In this document: one piece after another, positions 45,013 through 55,148 of the stretch
Layout of the letters: every line of letters starts with the position of its first letter
How positions within the stretch are numbered: the first letter of the stretch is position 1
Assembly (NCBI RefSeq): GCF_001420915.1
Contig: NZ_CP013021.1
Coordinates: 3,568,501 to 3,632,500 of the forward strand
DNA: 64,000 nucleotides
Source of the DNA: Agarivorans gilvus
Lineage (GTDB): Bacteria; Pseudomonadota; Gammaproteobacteria; Enterobacterales; Celerinatantimonadaceae
Direction of reading: 5' to 3'
Translations under genes and position numbers: made by a program
The notes under the pieces: generated by a model
Database searches by the model: none
What the model was told of the DNA's origin: nothing
The model's input: only the letters and a program-made list of their open reading frames with translations

Positions 45013-45837
45013 GTGGCACTAACTAAATTAAACATAACAACAGCCGAAGACGGATGCGTGCATTTACTGCAAGTGACAGACACCCACTTGTTTGCCGATG
45101 AGCAAACCGGTTTATTAGGGGTCAATACTAACGCGAGTTTCCAGGCTGTATTAAACGACATTAAAAACGATAATATTCGTTTTGACTACATCCTTGCGAC
45201 CGGCGATCTGTCTCAGGATCATAGTAAGGCGTCGTATCAACGCTTTGCTGAAAACATTGCTCAATTGCAGCGCCCCTGTGTTTGGTTACCGGGTAACCAC
45301 GACATGCAGGCTAATATGCAAACACTTGAGCAGCATGGCGTATTGGGTGCGAAGCAACTGATTAGTGAACATTGGCAAGTATTGATGCTGGATACTCAAG
45401 TTGAAGGTTCTCCCCACGGGATGATGAGCCAGCAACAAATCGATGAGCTAAAACAGGCTTTAAGTGAATACCCCGATAAACATGTATTAATTGCCATGCA
45501 TCATCAGGCGATTCCGGTGGGCAGCAAATGGCTAGATCAGCATAATTTGAAAAATGCCTCGCAGTTTTTTGAGGTAATTGCTGATTTCCCCAATGTGCGT
45601 GGGGTGGTGTTTGGTCATGTTCATCAAAATTATGAATTTCAGTTTGATGGTGTGGCGTTTATCGCTACTCCTAGTACCTGTATTCAGTTTTTACCGCTTT
45701 CCGCCAATTTTGCCTTGGACCATCAGCAACCGGGCTGGCGTTATTTACAGCTCACTCCTGAAGGTCGAATCGCTACGCGTTTACGTCGCCTATCGGAGCG
45801 TAGCTTCCTTCCAGATCCCAAGTCGAAAGGTTATTGA
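45013..45837 (+). CDS. cpdA: 3',5'-cyclic-AMP phosphodiesterase CpdA
   Basis: 274 residues from a GTG. Class III metallophosphoesterase with the full metal set: VTDTHLF, ATGDLSQDHS, LPGNHD, MHHQAIP and GHVHQ. Degrades cAMP and so tunes CRP signalling. The stop abuts the GTG of the next gene. Confidence 0.94.
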   Translation: MALTKLNITTAEDGCVHLLQVTDTHLFADEQTGLLGVNTNASFQAVLNDIKNDNIRFDYILATGDLSQDHSKASYQRFAENIAQLQRPCVWLPGNHDMQANMQTLEQHGVLGAKQLISEHWQVLMLDTQVEGSPHGMMSQQQIDELKQALSEYPDKHVLIAMHHQAIPVGSKWLDQHNLKNASQFFEVIADFPNVRGVVFGHVHQNYEFQFDGVAFIATPSTCIQFLPLSANFALDHQQPGWRYLQLTPEGRIATRLRRLSERSFLPDPKSKGY

Positions 45838-46422
45838 GTGGAGTCCCGGTCGGTATTATTGTATTTACACGGATTTAATAGTTCGCCCAATTCAGCCAAA
45901 GCCCAAGCCATGGCGGATTACCTGCAGGCTTTTGAGCCGAAGATTCAGTTTGTTTGTCCGCAACTTGCATGCCATCCCCTAGCCGCATGGCAACAAATTG
46001 AAAAGCTGTTACAACAACATCAACAGCAAAAACTGGCCGTTGTGGGCAGTTCTTTAGGCGGCTTTTTGGCGACTCGCGTTGCTCAACTCACCGGCGCTAG
46101 AGCCGTGTTAGTTAACCCTGCTGTTAAACCCTATCGCTTGCTCAAAGATTTTTTGGGTGAGCAGGTTAACCCTTATACCCAGCAGCGCTATTTTTTAGAA
46201 GAGCAACATATTCAGCAATTAAAAGATTTAGAAGTCACCGAATTAAGTTGCCAGCAGCAGCTTTGGGTGATGTTACAAACCGCCGATGAAGTGCTGGACT
46301 TTAGCTTGGCTGTCGCAGAGTATAAGGGAGCAAATTTCACCATAGAAGAAGGCGGTGACCACAGTTTTCAAGGTTTTGAACGACACTGTGCCGCCATTCT
46401 CGACTTTTTGGCACTTAGGTAA
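45838..46422 (+). CDS. yqiA: YqiA-like alpha/beta hydrolase (esterase)
   Basis: 194 residues from a GTG directly after the cpdA stop. UPF0227/YqiA features: LYLHGFNSSPNSAKAQAM, nucleophile VGSSLGGFLAT, an acid in QTADEVLD, and His in GGDHSFQGF. E. coli YqiA shows esterase activity on palmitoyl-CoA and nitrophenyl esters in vitro. It lies between cpdA and parE as in E. coli. Confidence 0.93.
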   Translation: MESRSVLLYLHGFNSSPNSAKAQAMADYLQAFEPKIQFVCPQLACHPLAAWQQIEKLLQQHQQQKLAVVGSSLGGFLATRVAQLTGARAVLVNPAVKPYRLLKDFLGEQVNPYTQQRYFLEEQHIQQLKDLEVTELSCQQQLWVMLQTADEVLDFSLAVAEYKGANFTIEEGGDHSFQGFERHCAAILDFLALR

Positions 46423-46433
46423 CAATTTCTATC

Positions 46434-48326
46434 ATGGCTGAGCAATATAATTCAGACTCTATTGAAGTATTAAGTGGTTTAGACCCGGTGAAACGCCGCC
46501 CGGGCATGTATACCGATACCACTCGTCCCAATCACCTCGCCCAAGAGGTTATCGATAACAGTGTTGATGAGGCTCTAGCAGGCTACGCACGAGCCATCAC
46601 GGTTACCTTATTTGAAGATCAATCTATAGAAGTGATTGATGATGGCCGTGGCATGCCTACTGATATTCACCCCGAAGAGAAAGTCAGCGGGGTAGAGCTG
46701 ATTTTTACCCGCCTACATGCCGGGGGTAAGTTTAGTAACGACAATTATCAGTTTTCTGGTGGTTTGCACGGGGTGGGGATCTCGGTAGTAAACGCCTTGT
46801 CGTCTCGAGTTGAAGTGCAGGTTAAGCGTGATAGCCAAGTCTTTGAGATGGCCTTTGAACACGGTGATAAGGTGCAAGAGCTTAGCGTTACCGGTACTGT
46901 GGGCAAGCGCAATACCGGTACCCGGGTGCGTTTTTGGCCCACCGCAAGCTATTTTGATAGCCCCAAGTTTTCGGTGAGCCGCTTACGCCATTTGCTGCGT
47001 GCCAAAGCAGTATTGTGCCCCGGCTTAAGCATCAAGTTTGTCGATAAAGTTAATAAAAGTACTGACGAATGGTACTTCGAAGATGGATTAAAAGATTATC
47101 TAAGTCAGTCATTTAAAGATTACATTAGCTTGCCAGAAGACCCGTTTACCGGCACTTTCTCTAGTAAAGATGAAGCAGTAGATTGGGCAGTCAGCTGGTT
47201 ACCTGAAGGTGGTGAGAGCATCACCGAAAGCTACGTGAACTTAATTCCTACCGCGCAAGGCGGTACTCATGTGAATGGTTTACGCCAAGGTTTGCTGGAT
47301 GCAATGCGCGAATTTTGTGAGTTTCGCAATATTCTCCCCAGAGGTTTAAAGCTAAGCCCCGACGATGTTTGGGAGCGTTGCTGTTATGTTCTATCGGTAA
47401 AAATGCAAGACCCGCAATTTGCCGGACAAACCAAAGAGCGTTTATCGTCTCGCCAGTCGGCAGCCTTTGTCTCTGGTATTGTAAAAGATGCTTTTAGCCT
47501 GTGGCTTAATACTCATACCGATCAAGCCGAGTTGCTAGCAGAACTGTTTATTAGTAATGCCCAGCGTCGGCTGCGTTCGAGTAAAAAAATTGCCCGTAAG
47601 AAAGTGACTTCTGGTCCTGCGCTGCCGGGCAAGCTCACCGATTGTACTAGCCAAGATCCCATGGCCGGAGAGTTATTTTTAGTGGAAGGGGACTCTGCGG
47701 GCGGCAGTGCTAAACAAGCCCGTGAACGAGAGTTTCAAGCGGTGATGCCGCTGCGCGGTAAAATTTTGAATACTTGGGAAGTGGATGCCAGCGAAGTGCT
47801 GGGTTCACAAGAAGTACACGATATTTCGGTAGCGATTGGTATTGACCCTGATAGCAAGGACTTAAGTGGCTTACGTTACGGCAAAATTTGTATTTTGGCC
47901 GATGCCGACTCCGATGGCTTGCACATTGCCACCTTGTTGTGTGCTCTGTTTATGATGCACTTCAGAACGCTGGTGGAAAATGGTCACATCTATGTGGCGA
48001 TGCCTCCTTTATACCGTATCGATGTGGGTAAAGAGGTTTATTACGCCCTCGATGAGGATGAAAAACAGGGTATTTTGGATCGCATTGAAGCCGAGAAGAA
48101 ACGCGGTAAGGTCAATGTCCAACGCTTTAAAGGTTTGGGTGAAATGAACCCGCTACAGCTGCGTGAGACCACCATGGATCCGAATACTCGTCGCTTAGTG
48201 CAATTAACCGTGGATGAAGAACAAGCGACCCTACAGTTAATGGATATGTTACTGGCTAAGAAACGCGCCTCTGATCGTAAGCAGTGGTTGGAAGCGAAGG
48301 GTGATATGGCTTCTGACTTAGTATAA
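46434..48326 (+). CDS. parE: DNA topoisomerase IV subunit B
   Basis: 630 residues. GHKL ATPase (VIDNSVDEALAG, DDGRGMPTDIHPEE, GGLHGVGISVVNALS), transducer, and TOPRIM (EGDSAGGSAKQAR, ADADSDGLHI). With ParC it decatenates daughter chromosomes. It lies 11 bases after yqiA. A sensor-type GGDEF/EAL gene is interposed before parC. Confidence 0.97.
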   Translation: MAEQYNSDSIEVLSGLDPVKRRPGMYTDTTRPNHLAQEVIDNSVDEALAGYARAITVTLFEDQSIEVIDDGRGMPTDIHPEEKVSGVELIFTRLHAGGKFSNDNYQFSGGLHGVGISVVNALSSRVEVQVKRDSQVFEMAFEHGDKVQELSVTGTVGKRNTGTRVRFWPTASYFDSPKFSVSRLRHLLRAKAVLCPGLSIKFVDKVNKSTDEWYFEDGLKDYLSQSFKDYISLPEDPFTGTFSSKDEAVDWAVSWLPEGGESITESYVNLIPTAQGGTHVNGLRQGLLDAMREFCEFRNILPRGLKLSPDDVWERCCYVLSVKMQDPQFAGQTKERLSSRQSAAFVSGIVKDAFSLWLNTHTDQAELLAELFISNAQRRLRSSKKIARKKVTSGPALPGKLTDCTSQDPMAGELFLVEGDSAGGSAKQAREREFQAVMPLRGKILNTWEVDASEVLGSQEVHDISVAIGIDPDSKDLSGLRYGKICILADADSDGLHIATLLCALFMMHFRTLVENGHIYVAMPPLYRIDVGKEVYYALDEDEKQGILDRIEAEKKRGKVNVQRFKGLGEMNPLQLRETTMDPNTRRLVQLTVDEEQATLQLMDMLLAKKRASDRKQWLEAKGDMASDLV

Positions 48327-48334
48327 GGAATGGC

Positions 48335-50743
48335 ATGAGTATACGTGATTTTCGATTGGGGCTAACCAGTAAGGCGCTAATACTGTTGTGCGGCGTTTTG
48401 CTGATCACTTTGGTGGGCTTAATCGGCTTTAATCACGATAATCTCAAAAGCTTTTTCATGCTCGGGCGCACCCAAGTTATTGAGAACCAACAATATCAAC
48501 TGCAACGTTATTATCGAGATGTGCGCAATCGCCTGCAGGGGGTGACGCAGAGTCAAGCCTACCGTTTCGAAGAACTTGAAGCAGAGCAATTAGACGCAAT
48601 TTTCGATGCTTACTGGCAAGATTTACGCTCTAACAGTGAATTGCCTATTCGTAGCATTAGCGTAATTGATGGTCAGCAAGGCTTGAAGTACGAGTTTGGT
48701 TACATCGCCCACAGTGAGAAAGCGGTGGAATGGATGTTGACCGGTGCTGATAGCCCCGAGAACAAATGGTTATTAGATTGCCCCTTAACCTGCCGTTTGA
48801 TCATGGCAACAGACTTACAGTTGGCCGAGGGCAATGAACATTATCGGGTCTTTTATAGTCTGGACTCCTTGCGTTTATTGGAGCTGTTTCCTGCCAGTCA
48901 AAGCAGTCATCACTTTCTGGTTGAGCTAAATAGTGATCAAAGCGTTAGTTTACTTTATGCCGAGTCGGCTTTTAAAACCGCTATTCAAGCCATTGTTAAA
49001 CAGCTGGTTGCTGAAGATATTGAGAATGGTGTGGAGCAAATGAGTGGTCAACTCGGTTTGTTTGAGCTGCATGCCTTTCGAGTTAACAATACTAGCCATA
49101 GTCGGCCAGTCTATTATGCAGTGGTTAATGACATTAGCACTCAGGTATCGCAGTTAAAACGAGCCGATTACAATAATTTTTTATTTGGTATAGCGGCTTT
49201 GTTTTTTGCCGGAGCAATTGTGGTGTTTGCCTTAAGCCCACCATTTCGCCGAGTACGTCGAACCATCGACAATCTGCCGCTGTTAGCCCGTTCATCACAC
49301 AATTTATTCCGGCGTAATTTAAAACCCAACAAACGTCGTTTGGTGCAAGATGAGTCTGATGAACTGAACCATGCCTTGGTGCGGCTTTCCTATCAACTTG
49401 AAGCCTTAGAACAGCAGCTTAAGAGCCGTGCTGAAGAGCTAGAGTGGGTGGCCAATTATGATAGTCTCACCGATTTACCCAACCGCCGTAAGTTTGAAAG
49501 AATGGTCAACCAAATGGTTGAACATAAACGCCATGGCTGTTTGTTGATGGTGGATCTCGATAACTTTAAATACGTTAATGACATCAGTGGTCACGGTGCC
49601 GGTGATGAAATGCTGCGCCAGGTGTCGTCGAGTTTGGAGAAACTGCTACCGAGTAATACTTTGTTGGCGCGTATCAGTGGTGATGAGTTTGCCATCTATT
49701 TAGAAGGCACTAGCTTGATTTATGCTGAGGTAGTAGCGCAACGCATTATCAGTATGTTGGCACAGGTCAGTGTGCCGGGGCATAACATTATTCATACTGC
49801 TGCCGCTTGTGTGGGCATTGTGGCGTTTCCCGAACATGGCAACAGCTTTGAAGACTTAATGGCCAAAGCTGATATTTGTAATAACCAAGCTAAAGAGCAA
49901 GGTAAAAACTGTGTGGTGAGCTTTCAAGCTGAGAATGCCGACAGCGAATTGGCCAAGCAACACTATTGGTTGGATTTGGCGCAGAATGCGATTGAGCGTG
50001 ATAGCTTGGAATTAGTCTACCAGCCTATTATGAACAACAGCCAAAGCAAGGTTGAACATTACGAGGTATTGCTGCGAGTTAGAGACGAGCAAGGCCAGCT
50101 ACATTCTCCTTATCAATTGATCTTGGCGGCCGAGAAGAATGGCCAGATAGATAAAATTGATTTATGGGTAGTGCAACAAGCGCTGCAGCAAATGGAAACT
50201 AACCTGCGCAATGGCTATAGAGATCGCTTAGCAATTAACTTATCGGCGCGCTCTTTCTGTAGTGAAAAAGTGATTTCGCGAATTGCCCGAGAGTTTGTTA
50301 GTCGCAATATTGCCGGTGAGATGATCATCTTTGAAATTACCGAAACTGCCGCCCTGCCAAATATGAAACAGGCCGAGGAGCACATCTTGCGGCTTAAGTC
50401 CTTGGGTTGTGCGATTGCCCTCGACGACTTCGGTGTGGGTTATTCATCCTTTCACTCGCTTAAACAGTTACCCTTTGATTTTCTTAAAATCGACGGTTCG
50501 TTTGTGCGAGAAATTCTTAACCAGAATCAAGACCGAGTGTTTATTCAGGCGCTGGTGGGCATAGCCAATAAACTCGGACACAAAACCATCGCAGAGTTTG
50601 TTGAGTCAGAAGCTCTTAACAACGAATTGATCAGCTTGGGAGTGGATTACTCACAAGGCTACTACATAGGTAAACCAGCTAGTGCTCGCTACTTCTGGCA
50701 ATTTGACAAAGCCTCAGCAGTGCTGGCTTTGCAAGGAACATAA
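48335..50743 (+). CDS. Membrane GGDEF-EAL protein between parE and parC
   Basis: 802 residues. A membrane helix (about 10-30), a periplasmic domain of about 250 residues and a second helix (about 285-305) are followed by GGDEF and EAL domains. The cyclase motif reads SGDEF (RISGDEFAIYLEG) rather than GGDEF. The EAL motif is EVL (YEVLLRV), with NLSARSF, FEITETAAL, DDFGVGYSS and FLKIDGSFV conserved. Phosphodiesterase activity is plausible and cyclase activity doubtful. It starts eight bases after parE and ends 14 before parC, so it is co-transcribed with topoisomerase IV. Confidence 0.85.
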   Translation: MSIRDFRLGLTSKALILLCGVLLITLVGLIGFNHDNLKSFFMLGRTQVIENQQYQLQRYYRDVRNRLQGVTQSQAYRFEELEAEQLDAIFDAYWQDLRSNSELPIRSISVIDGQQGLKYEFGYIAHSEKAVEWMLTGADSPENKWLLDCPLTCRLIMATDLQLAEGNEHYRVFYSLDSLRLLELFPASQSSHHFLVELNSDQSVSLLYAESAFKTAIQAIVKQLVAEDIENGVEQMSGQLGLFELHAFRVNNTSHSRPVYYAVVNDISTQVSQLKRADYNNFLFGIAALFFAGAIVVFALSPPFRRVRRTIDNLPLLARSSHNLFRRNLKPNKRRLVQDESDELNHALVRLSYQLEALEQQLKSRAEELEWVANYDSLTDLPNRRKFERMVNQMVEHKRHGCLLMVDLDNFKYVNDISGHGAGDEMLRQVSSSLEKLLPSNTLLARISGDEFAIYLEGTSLIYAEVVAQRIISMLAQVSVPGHNIIHTAAACVGIVAFPEHGNSFEDLMAKADICNNQAKEQGKNCVVSFQAENADSELAKQHYWLDLAQNAIERDSLELVYQPIMNNSQSKVEHYEVLLRVRDEQGQLHSPYQLILAAEKNGQIDKIDLWVVQQALQQMETNLRNGYRDRLAINLSARSFCSEKVISRIAREFVSRNIAGEMIIFEITETAALPNMKQAEEHILRLKSLGCAIALDDFGVGYSSFHSLKQLPFDFLKIDGSFVREILNQNQDRVFIQALVGIANKLGHKTIAEFVESEALNNELISLGVDYSQGYYIGKPASARYFWQFDKASAVLALQGT

Positions 50744-50757
50744 AAGGTTATTCAAGC

Positions 50758-53049
50758 ATGAGTGATACGAATGAGCTCAGTCTAGAAGGCGTAGAACGCC
50801 TCTCTATGAGTCAATTTACTGAGCAAGCGTATTTAAACTATTCCATGTACGTGATCATGGATCGCGCTTTGCCACACATCGGCGATGGCTTAAAACCGGT
50901 GCAGCGCCGCATCATTTACGCCATGTCAGAGCTAGGCTTATCGGCTAATGCCAAGTATAAGAAATCGGCACGTACCGTGGGTGATGTACTAGGTAAGTAC
51001 CACCCGCATGGTGATTCTGCCTGTTATGAAGCCATGGTACTAATGGCTCAGCCCTTTTCTTATCGTTATCCCTTAGTGGATGGACAAGGTAACTGGGGGG
51101 CGCCGGACGATCCTAAGTCTTTTGCGGCGATGCGTTATACCGAAGCTAAGTTATCCAAGTTTTCCGAAATCTTATTAAGTGAATTGGGCCAGGGAACTTG
51201 TGATTGGGTGCCCAACTTCGATGGTACCATGAGCGAGCCCAAGGTATTGCCGGCGCGTTTACCGCATATTTTACTAAATGGGGTTACCGGCATCGCAGTG
51301 GGTATGGCCACCGATATTCCACCGCACAATGTCAGAGAAGTGGCTAACGCTTGTGTGCATTTATTGGATTCGCCCAAGGCTAGCCTTGAAGACTTGTTAA
51401 CTTACGTTAAGGCGCCAGACTACCCTACAGAGGCGGAGATCATCACACCCGCTAAAGATATTCGTAAAATTTACGAAACAGGGCGCGGTTCCATCAAAAT
51501 GCGTGCGGTTTTCCACAGTGAAGAGGGTGAAGTGGTGATTACCGCTCTGCCTCATCAGGTATCTGGAGCAAAGGTTTTAGAACAAATTGCCGCCCAGATG
51601 CAGGCTAAAAAATTGCCGATGGTGGTGGATCTTCGCGACGAATCCGACCATGAAAACCCCACCCGTATCGTGGTAGTACCACGCTCTAATCGGGTTGATA
51701 TCGACCAGCTAATGAATCACTTGTTTGCCTCTACCGATTTAGAGCGCAATTACCGTGTGAATTTAAATATGCTGGGCTTGGATGGTCGTCCTCAGGTGAA
51801 GGGCTTGCTGCAAATTCTTGGTGAGTGGCTGCGCTACCGCCGCGACGTGGTGCGCCGTCGCTTGCAATACCGTTTAGATAAGGTATTAGCCCGTTTGCAT
51901 ATTTTGGATGGTTTATTGATTGCCTTCCTTAATATTGACGAAGTGATTGAAATCATCCGCAGCGAAGATGAGCCTAAAGCCGCGCTAATGGAGCGTTTTG
52001 GTTTATCGGATAAACAGGCTGAAGCGATTCTTGAAATCAAGTTACGCCAATTAGCCAAGCTGGAAGAAATTAAGATCCGTGGTGAGCAAGCCGAATTAGC
52101 CGAAGAGAGAGATAAACTCGAGAAGCTACTAGGTAGCGAGCGACGCATGAATACCTTGCTTAAGAAAGAGTTGCTAGCCGATGCTGAAAAGTATGGTGAT
52201 GAGCGCCGTTCACCGTTGGTTGAACGCTCAGAAGCGAAAGCCTTAAGCGAAAAAGAGTTGATGCCCAATGAAGCCATCACCGTGGTGTTATCGGAAAAAG
52301 GCTGGGCGCGTGCCGCTAAGGGCCATGATGTGGATGCTCATGGTTTAAGCTACAAAGCGGGGGATAAATTCTTAGCCAGCGCCAATGGCCGCAGTAATCA
52401 GCAGGCGGTATTTATTGATACCGCAGGGCGCAGCTACTCGCTAGACTCGCATACTCTGCCTTCTGCGCGCAGTCAGGGTGAGCCCTTGACTGGCCGCTTT
52501 AACCCTGCGCCAGGTGAGATGTTTGCCCATGTGGTGATGAATGACGATGAACAGCGTTACTTAATTGCTTCAGATGCGGGTTATGGTTTCATCGGTAAGT
52601 ATGCCGACATGCTCAGCAAGAACAAAAACGGTAAGGCCTATTTGAACTTGCCCGCTGGCAGTAAGGTATTGGCACCAATTAAGGTGAACGATTACCAAAG
52701 CGATAGTTGTTTGGCAATATCCAACGAAGGGCGAATGCTGGTCTTTCCTCTTACTAGCTTGCCAGAGTTGGCTAAGGGTAAAGGGAATAAGTTGATTAGT
52801 ATTCCTAGCGCACGAGTGAAAAATCGTGAGGAGTACGTGACGCTATTAAATGTGGTGCCAGCCGATGCTGCCGTTACCCTGTATGCGGGTAAACGTAAAC
52901 TCACCTTGAAGCCGAGTGACTTAGATCATTATCGTGGTGAGCGAGGACGGCGCGGCAATAAATTACCTCGCGGCTTGCAAAGAGTCGATGGGGTTGAAGT
53001 GGAAACGCTTAGTGAAGCCAATGATGATATTCAGCCAGATGAAGCTTAG
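50758..53049 (+). CDS. parC: DNA topoisomerase IV subunit A
   Basis: 763 residues. The breakage-reunion domain has catalytic Tyr in AAMRYTEAKL. The quinolone-resistance region KYHPHGDSACYEA has wild-type Ser and Glu at the positions equivalent to E. coli Ser80 and Glu84. The C-terminal beta-pinwheel carries GRRGNKLPRG near the end. Works with ParE. Confidence 0.97.
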   Translation: MSDTNELSLEGVERLSMSQFTEQAYLNYSMYVIMDRALPHIGDGLKPVQRRIIYAMSELGLSANAKYKKSARTVGDVLGKYHPHGDSACYEAMVLMAQPFSYRYPLVDGQGNWGAPDDPKSFAAMRYTEAKLSKFSEILLSELGQGTCDWVPNFDGTMSEPKVLPARLPHILLNGVTGIAVGMATDIPPHNVREVANACVHLLDSPKASLEDLLTYVKAPDYPTEAEIITPAKDIRKIYETGRGSIKMRAVFHSEEGEVVITALPHQVSGAKVLEQIAAQMQAKKLPMVVDLRDESDHENPTRIVVVPRSNRVDIDQLMNHLFASTDLERNYRVNLNMLGLDGRPQVKGLLQILGEWLRYRRDVVRRRLQYRLDKVLARLHILDGLLIAFLNIDEVIEIIRSEDEPKAALMERFGLSDKQAEAILEIKLRQLAKLEEIKIRGEQAELAEERDKLEKLLGSERRMNTLLKKELLADAEKYGDERRSPLVERSEAKALSEKELMPNEAITVVLSEKGWARAAKGHDVDAHGLSYKAGDKFLASANGRSNQQAVFIDTAGRSYSLDSHTLPSARSQGEPLTGRFNPAPGEMFAHVVMNDDEQRYLIASDAGYGFIGKYADMLSKNKNGKAYLNLPAGSKVLAPIKVNDYQSDSCLAISNEGRMLVFPLTSLPELAKGKGNKLISIPSARVKNREEYVTLLNVVPADAAVTLYAGKRKLTLKPSDLDHYRGERGRRGNKLPRGLQRVDGVEVETLSEANDDIQPDEA

Positions 53050-53123
53050 TTTAAGTTTTTCGGCTTACACTTGTTCACCTAATTGACAGCGCGTATACTG
53101 CGGGCTCATTTATTGGGGGTGAC

Positions 53124-53882
53124 ATGTTAGCCGTAATTCGAATTGTGTTTATCACTGTGTTGATGCTGAGCGCATTTCCATTTGTGATCCTATATTGTTT
53201 GACTAGACCACGTCATCCAGACTTGGTACATCAAATTGGTGTGCTGATTGCTAAATGTGGTTACTTTGTGGGTATCGATGTCGAAGTTCGTCATCAAACT
53301 CAAAACTTGCCGGATAAAGCGGTGTGGATTGCTAATCACCAAAATAGCTACGATATGTTTACCTTACCCTTTGCTTTGCGCAAAGGGGTGGTGTCTATCG
53401 GCAAGAAAAGTTTGGCTAAAATTCCTTTTTTTGGGCAAATTTATTGGATTACCGGCAATATTCTGATTGACCGGGATCGCCGCAGTAAGGCCGCCGATAC
53501 CATTAAACAAGCTGCTTCAGCGATAGACCAACGCCACTTGTCGGTGTGGATGTTCCCCGAAGGGACGCGTAGTTACGGTCGTGGCCTACAGGCTTTTAAA
53601 ACCGGGGCTTTTCACTTAGCCATGCAAGCTAAGGTGCCGGTACTTCCTATTTGCTGCTCTTCTACACATGGGCAAATTAGGCTGAATCGTTGGAAAAACG
53701 GTAAGGTAATTGTGGAAGTAGGAAAACCAATTGACGTTGGTTTGTGGAAAGATAATTTACGAGCTGAAATTAGCCATTTGCACGATACTATGGAACAACG
53801 CATTTATGAGCTAACCATGGAAGCGCGCGGCGAAGCCGCAGATTACCAAAGTGTGCATCAGCAACAAGCCAATAAACATTAA
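53124..53882 (+). CDS. plsC: 1-acyl-sn-glycerol-3-phosphate acyltransferase
   Basis: 252 residues. An N-terminal membrane helix (about 5-24) and the acyltransferase motifs NHQNSYD (His-x4-Asp) and FPEGTRSYGRGLQAFKTGA. It makes phosphatidic acid from lysophosphatidic acid on the inner membrane, one step after PlsY (also in this window). It follows parC as in E. coli. Confidence 0.95.
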   Translation: MLAVIRIVFITVLMLSAFPFVILYCLTRPRHPDLVHQIGVLIAKCGYFVGIDVEVRHQTQNLPDKAVWIANHQNSYDMFTLPFALRKGVVSIGKKSLAKIPFFGQIYWITGNILIDRDRRSKAADTIKQAASAIDQRHLSVWMFPEGTRSYGRGLQAFKTGAFHLAMQAKVPVLPICCSSTHGQIRLNRWKNGKVIVEVGKPIDVGLWKDNLRAEISHLHDTMEQRIYELTMEARGEAADYQSVHQQQANKH

Positions 53883-53901
53883 CTGAATCTTGGAAAAGAC
53901 T

Positions 53902-54273
53902 ATGAGCCTTCAACAAGTCATTGCCGATTGGCAGGAAGAAACAGATTTTATTATTCAAGAGTTACTAGCCGACGGTAGCGATCCGGATGCGGAATATACC
54001 ATTGAGCATCATCTGGCGAGCCAAGACTTCAAAGTATTAGAAAAGGCAGCAGTGGATGTATTTAAGGCTGGTTTTGAAGTGAGTGATGCCGAAGAAGCTG
54101 AATTAGAAGATGGAACTCAGTTGTGGTGTTTCGATGTCATCGTTGAAGCGCCTTTAGCTGCCGAAGGTATCAAACGAGACATTGAAACCTTAGCTAAAAT
54201 TGCCGATAAACATCAGGTTATTTACGATGGCTGGGGAACTTATTTTGAGTCAGGCGAAGAGCCTAACGATTAG
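53902..54273 (+). CDS. rraB: Regulator of RNase E activity RraB
   Basis: 123 residues, acidic. ATG 53902 (MSLQQVIADWQEETD) is chosen; a TTG at 53890 lies upstream. It matches the RraB fold (DPDAEYTIEHHLASQDFKVLEKAAVDVFKAGFEV, LWCFDVIVEA, DGWGTYFE). It binds RNase E and changes degradosome composition. It lies 19 bases after plsC. Confidence 0.93.
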   Translation: MSLQQVIADWQEETDFIIQELLADGSDPDAEYTIEHHLASQDFKVLEKAAVDVFKAGFEVSDAEEAELEDGTQLWCFDVIVEAPLAAEGIKRDIETLAKIADKHQVIYDGWGTYFESGEEPND

Positions 54274-54323
54274 TGATCAACTCGTTATAAATTAGGCATC
54301 AATGGCTTGTGAAATAACAAATT

Positions 54324-54346
54324 AAACGACGCGTTAGCGTCGTTTT
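54324..54346 (+). terminator. Terminator after rraB
   Basis: AAACGACGC pairs with GCGTCGTTT around GTTA, then a T run. Ends the parC-plsC-rraB transcript. Confidence 0.85.
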
Positions 54347-54385
54347 TACTACAATGACGAGAGAATAATCGCTATAGGAGTGGCG

Positions 54386-55132
54386 GTGAAAACAGCCTTA
54401 TTTTTTTTGCTTAGTGTTTGCTGTGGTAGCGTGCTAGCGCAAACCAGTTTGAAAACCGCCAATGCCCATTGGCCGCCTTGGCGTATGGAACGGGCCGATG
54501 GTAGTTTATACGGCTTAGAGATAGATTTGCTGGAGCAATTGAGTGCGCGGCTAAATTTGCCGCTGGAAACTAAAAATTGCGGTTGGAAGCGCTGTCTTAA
54601 ACACATGCAACTTGGTGAAAGCGACATCATGAGCGGCTTATACCGTACTGCCGAGCGTGAACGTTACATGCTTTTTGTTGAGCCGCCATATCGAACCCAA
54701 CAACACCACTGTTTTTATATAAATAAAAACCATCCTGTTAAGTTGACCGATTATCAGGACCTTTATGCCCTTAAGGTAGGGGTACAGAGTGATGTGGTGT
54801 ATTTTAGCCCGTTTGATGACGACCTGCGAGTGGATAAGCACTATGCGATTGATGACCAAGCGTTATTTCGCTTATTGCGTGGCAGTCGGGTTGATACGGT
54901 GCTGATGTCCTGCGCTGAAGGAGATGCCTATTTACAGCGGGCTGGTCTATTCCTGTATTTTAACCATGCCGAGTATGTGCATAGTACCGAGCGTCCAGTC
55001 TACCTTGCTGTATCTAAACAATCCCCCTTAGCTGAACGCTTAGAAGAGCTGTCTAAGGTGCTACGGGCGTTTATAGAGGCGGGGGAACTAGACGCTTTAT
55101 TTACTAAATATCAAATCAAGAAGCGTGATTAA
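54386..55132 (+). CDS. Periplasmic solute-binding protein (SBP_bac_3-like)
   Basis: 248 residues from GTG 54386, five bases behind AGGAG (GTG 54380 is less well placed). Signal peptide (TALFFLLSVCCGSVLA), then the amino-acid-binding-protein fold (WPPWRMERADGSLYGLEIDLLEQLSARL, a CGWKRCLKHMQLGESDIMSGLYRTAERE segment, LKVGVQSDVVYF). No ABC permease or ATPase lies nearby, so it may be a stand-alone sensor or binding protein of the kind common in Shewanella and Vibrio. Ligand unknown. Confidence 0.85.
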   Translation: MKTALFFLLSVCCGSVLAQTSLKTANAHWPPWRMERADGSLYGLEIDLLEQLSARLNLPLETKNCGWKRCLKHMQLGESDIMSGLYRTAERERYMLFVEPPYRTQQHHCFYINKNHPVKLTDYQDLYALKVGVQSDVVYFSPFDDDLRVDKHYAIDDQALFRLLRGSRVDTVLMSCAEGDAYLQRAGLFLYFNHAEYVHSTERPVYLAVSKQSPLAERLEELSKVLRAFIEAGELDALFTKYQIKKRD

Positions 55133-55144
55133 CACGCTTCTTTG
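55117..55144. terminator. Hairpin at the end of the solute-binding gene
   Basis: CAAGAAGCGTG pairs with CACGCTTCTTTG across ATTAA. The stem overlaps the stop codon and lies between convergent genes. Confidence 0.65.
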
Positions 55145-55148
55145 GGTT

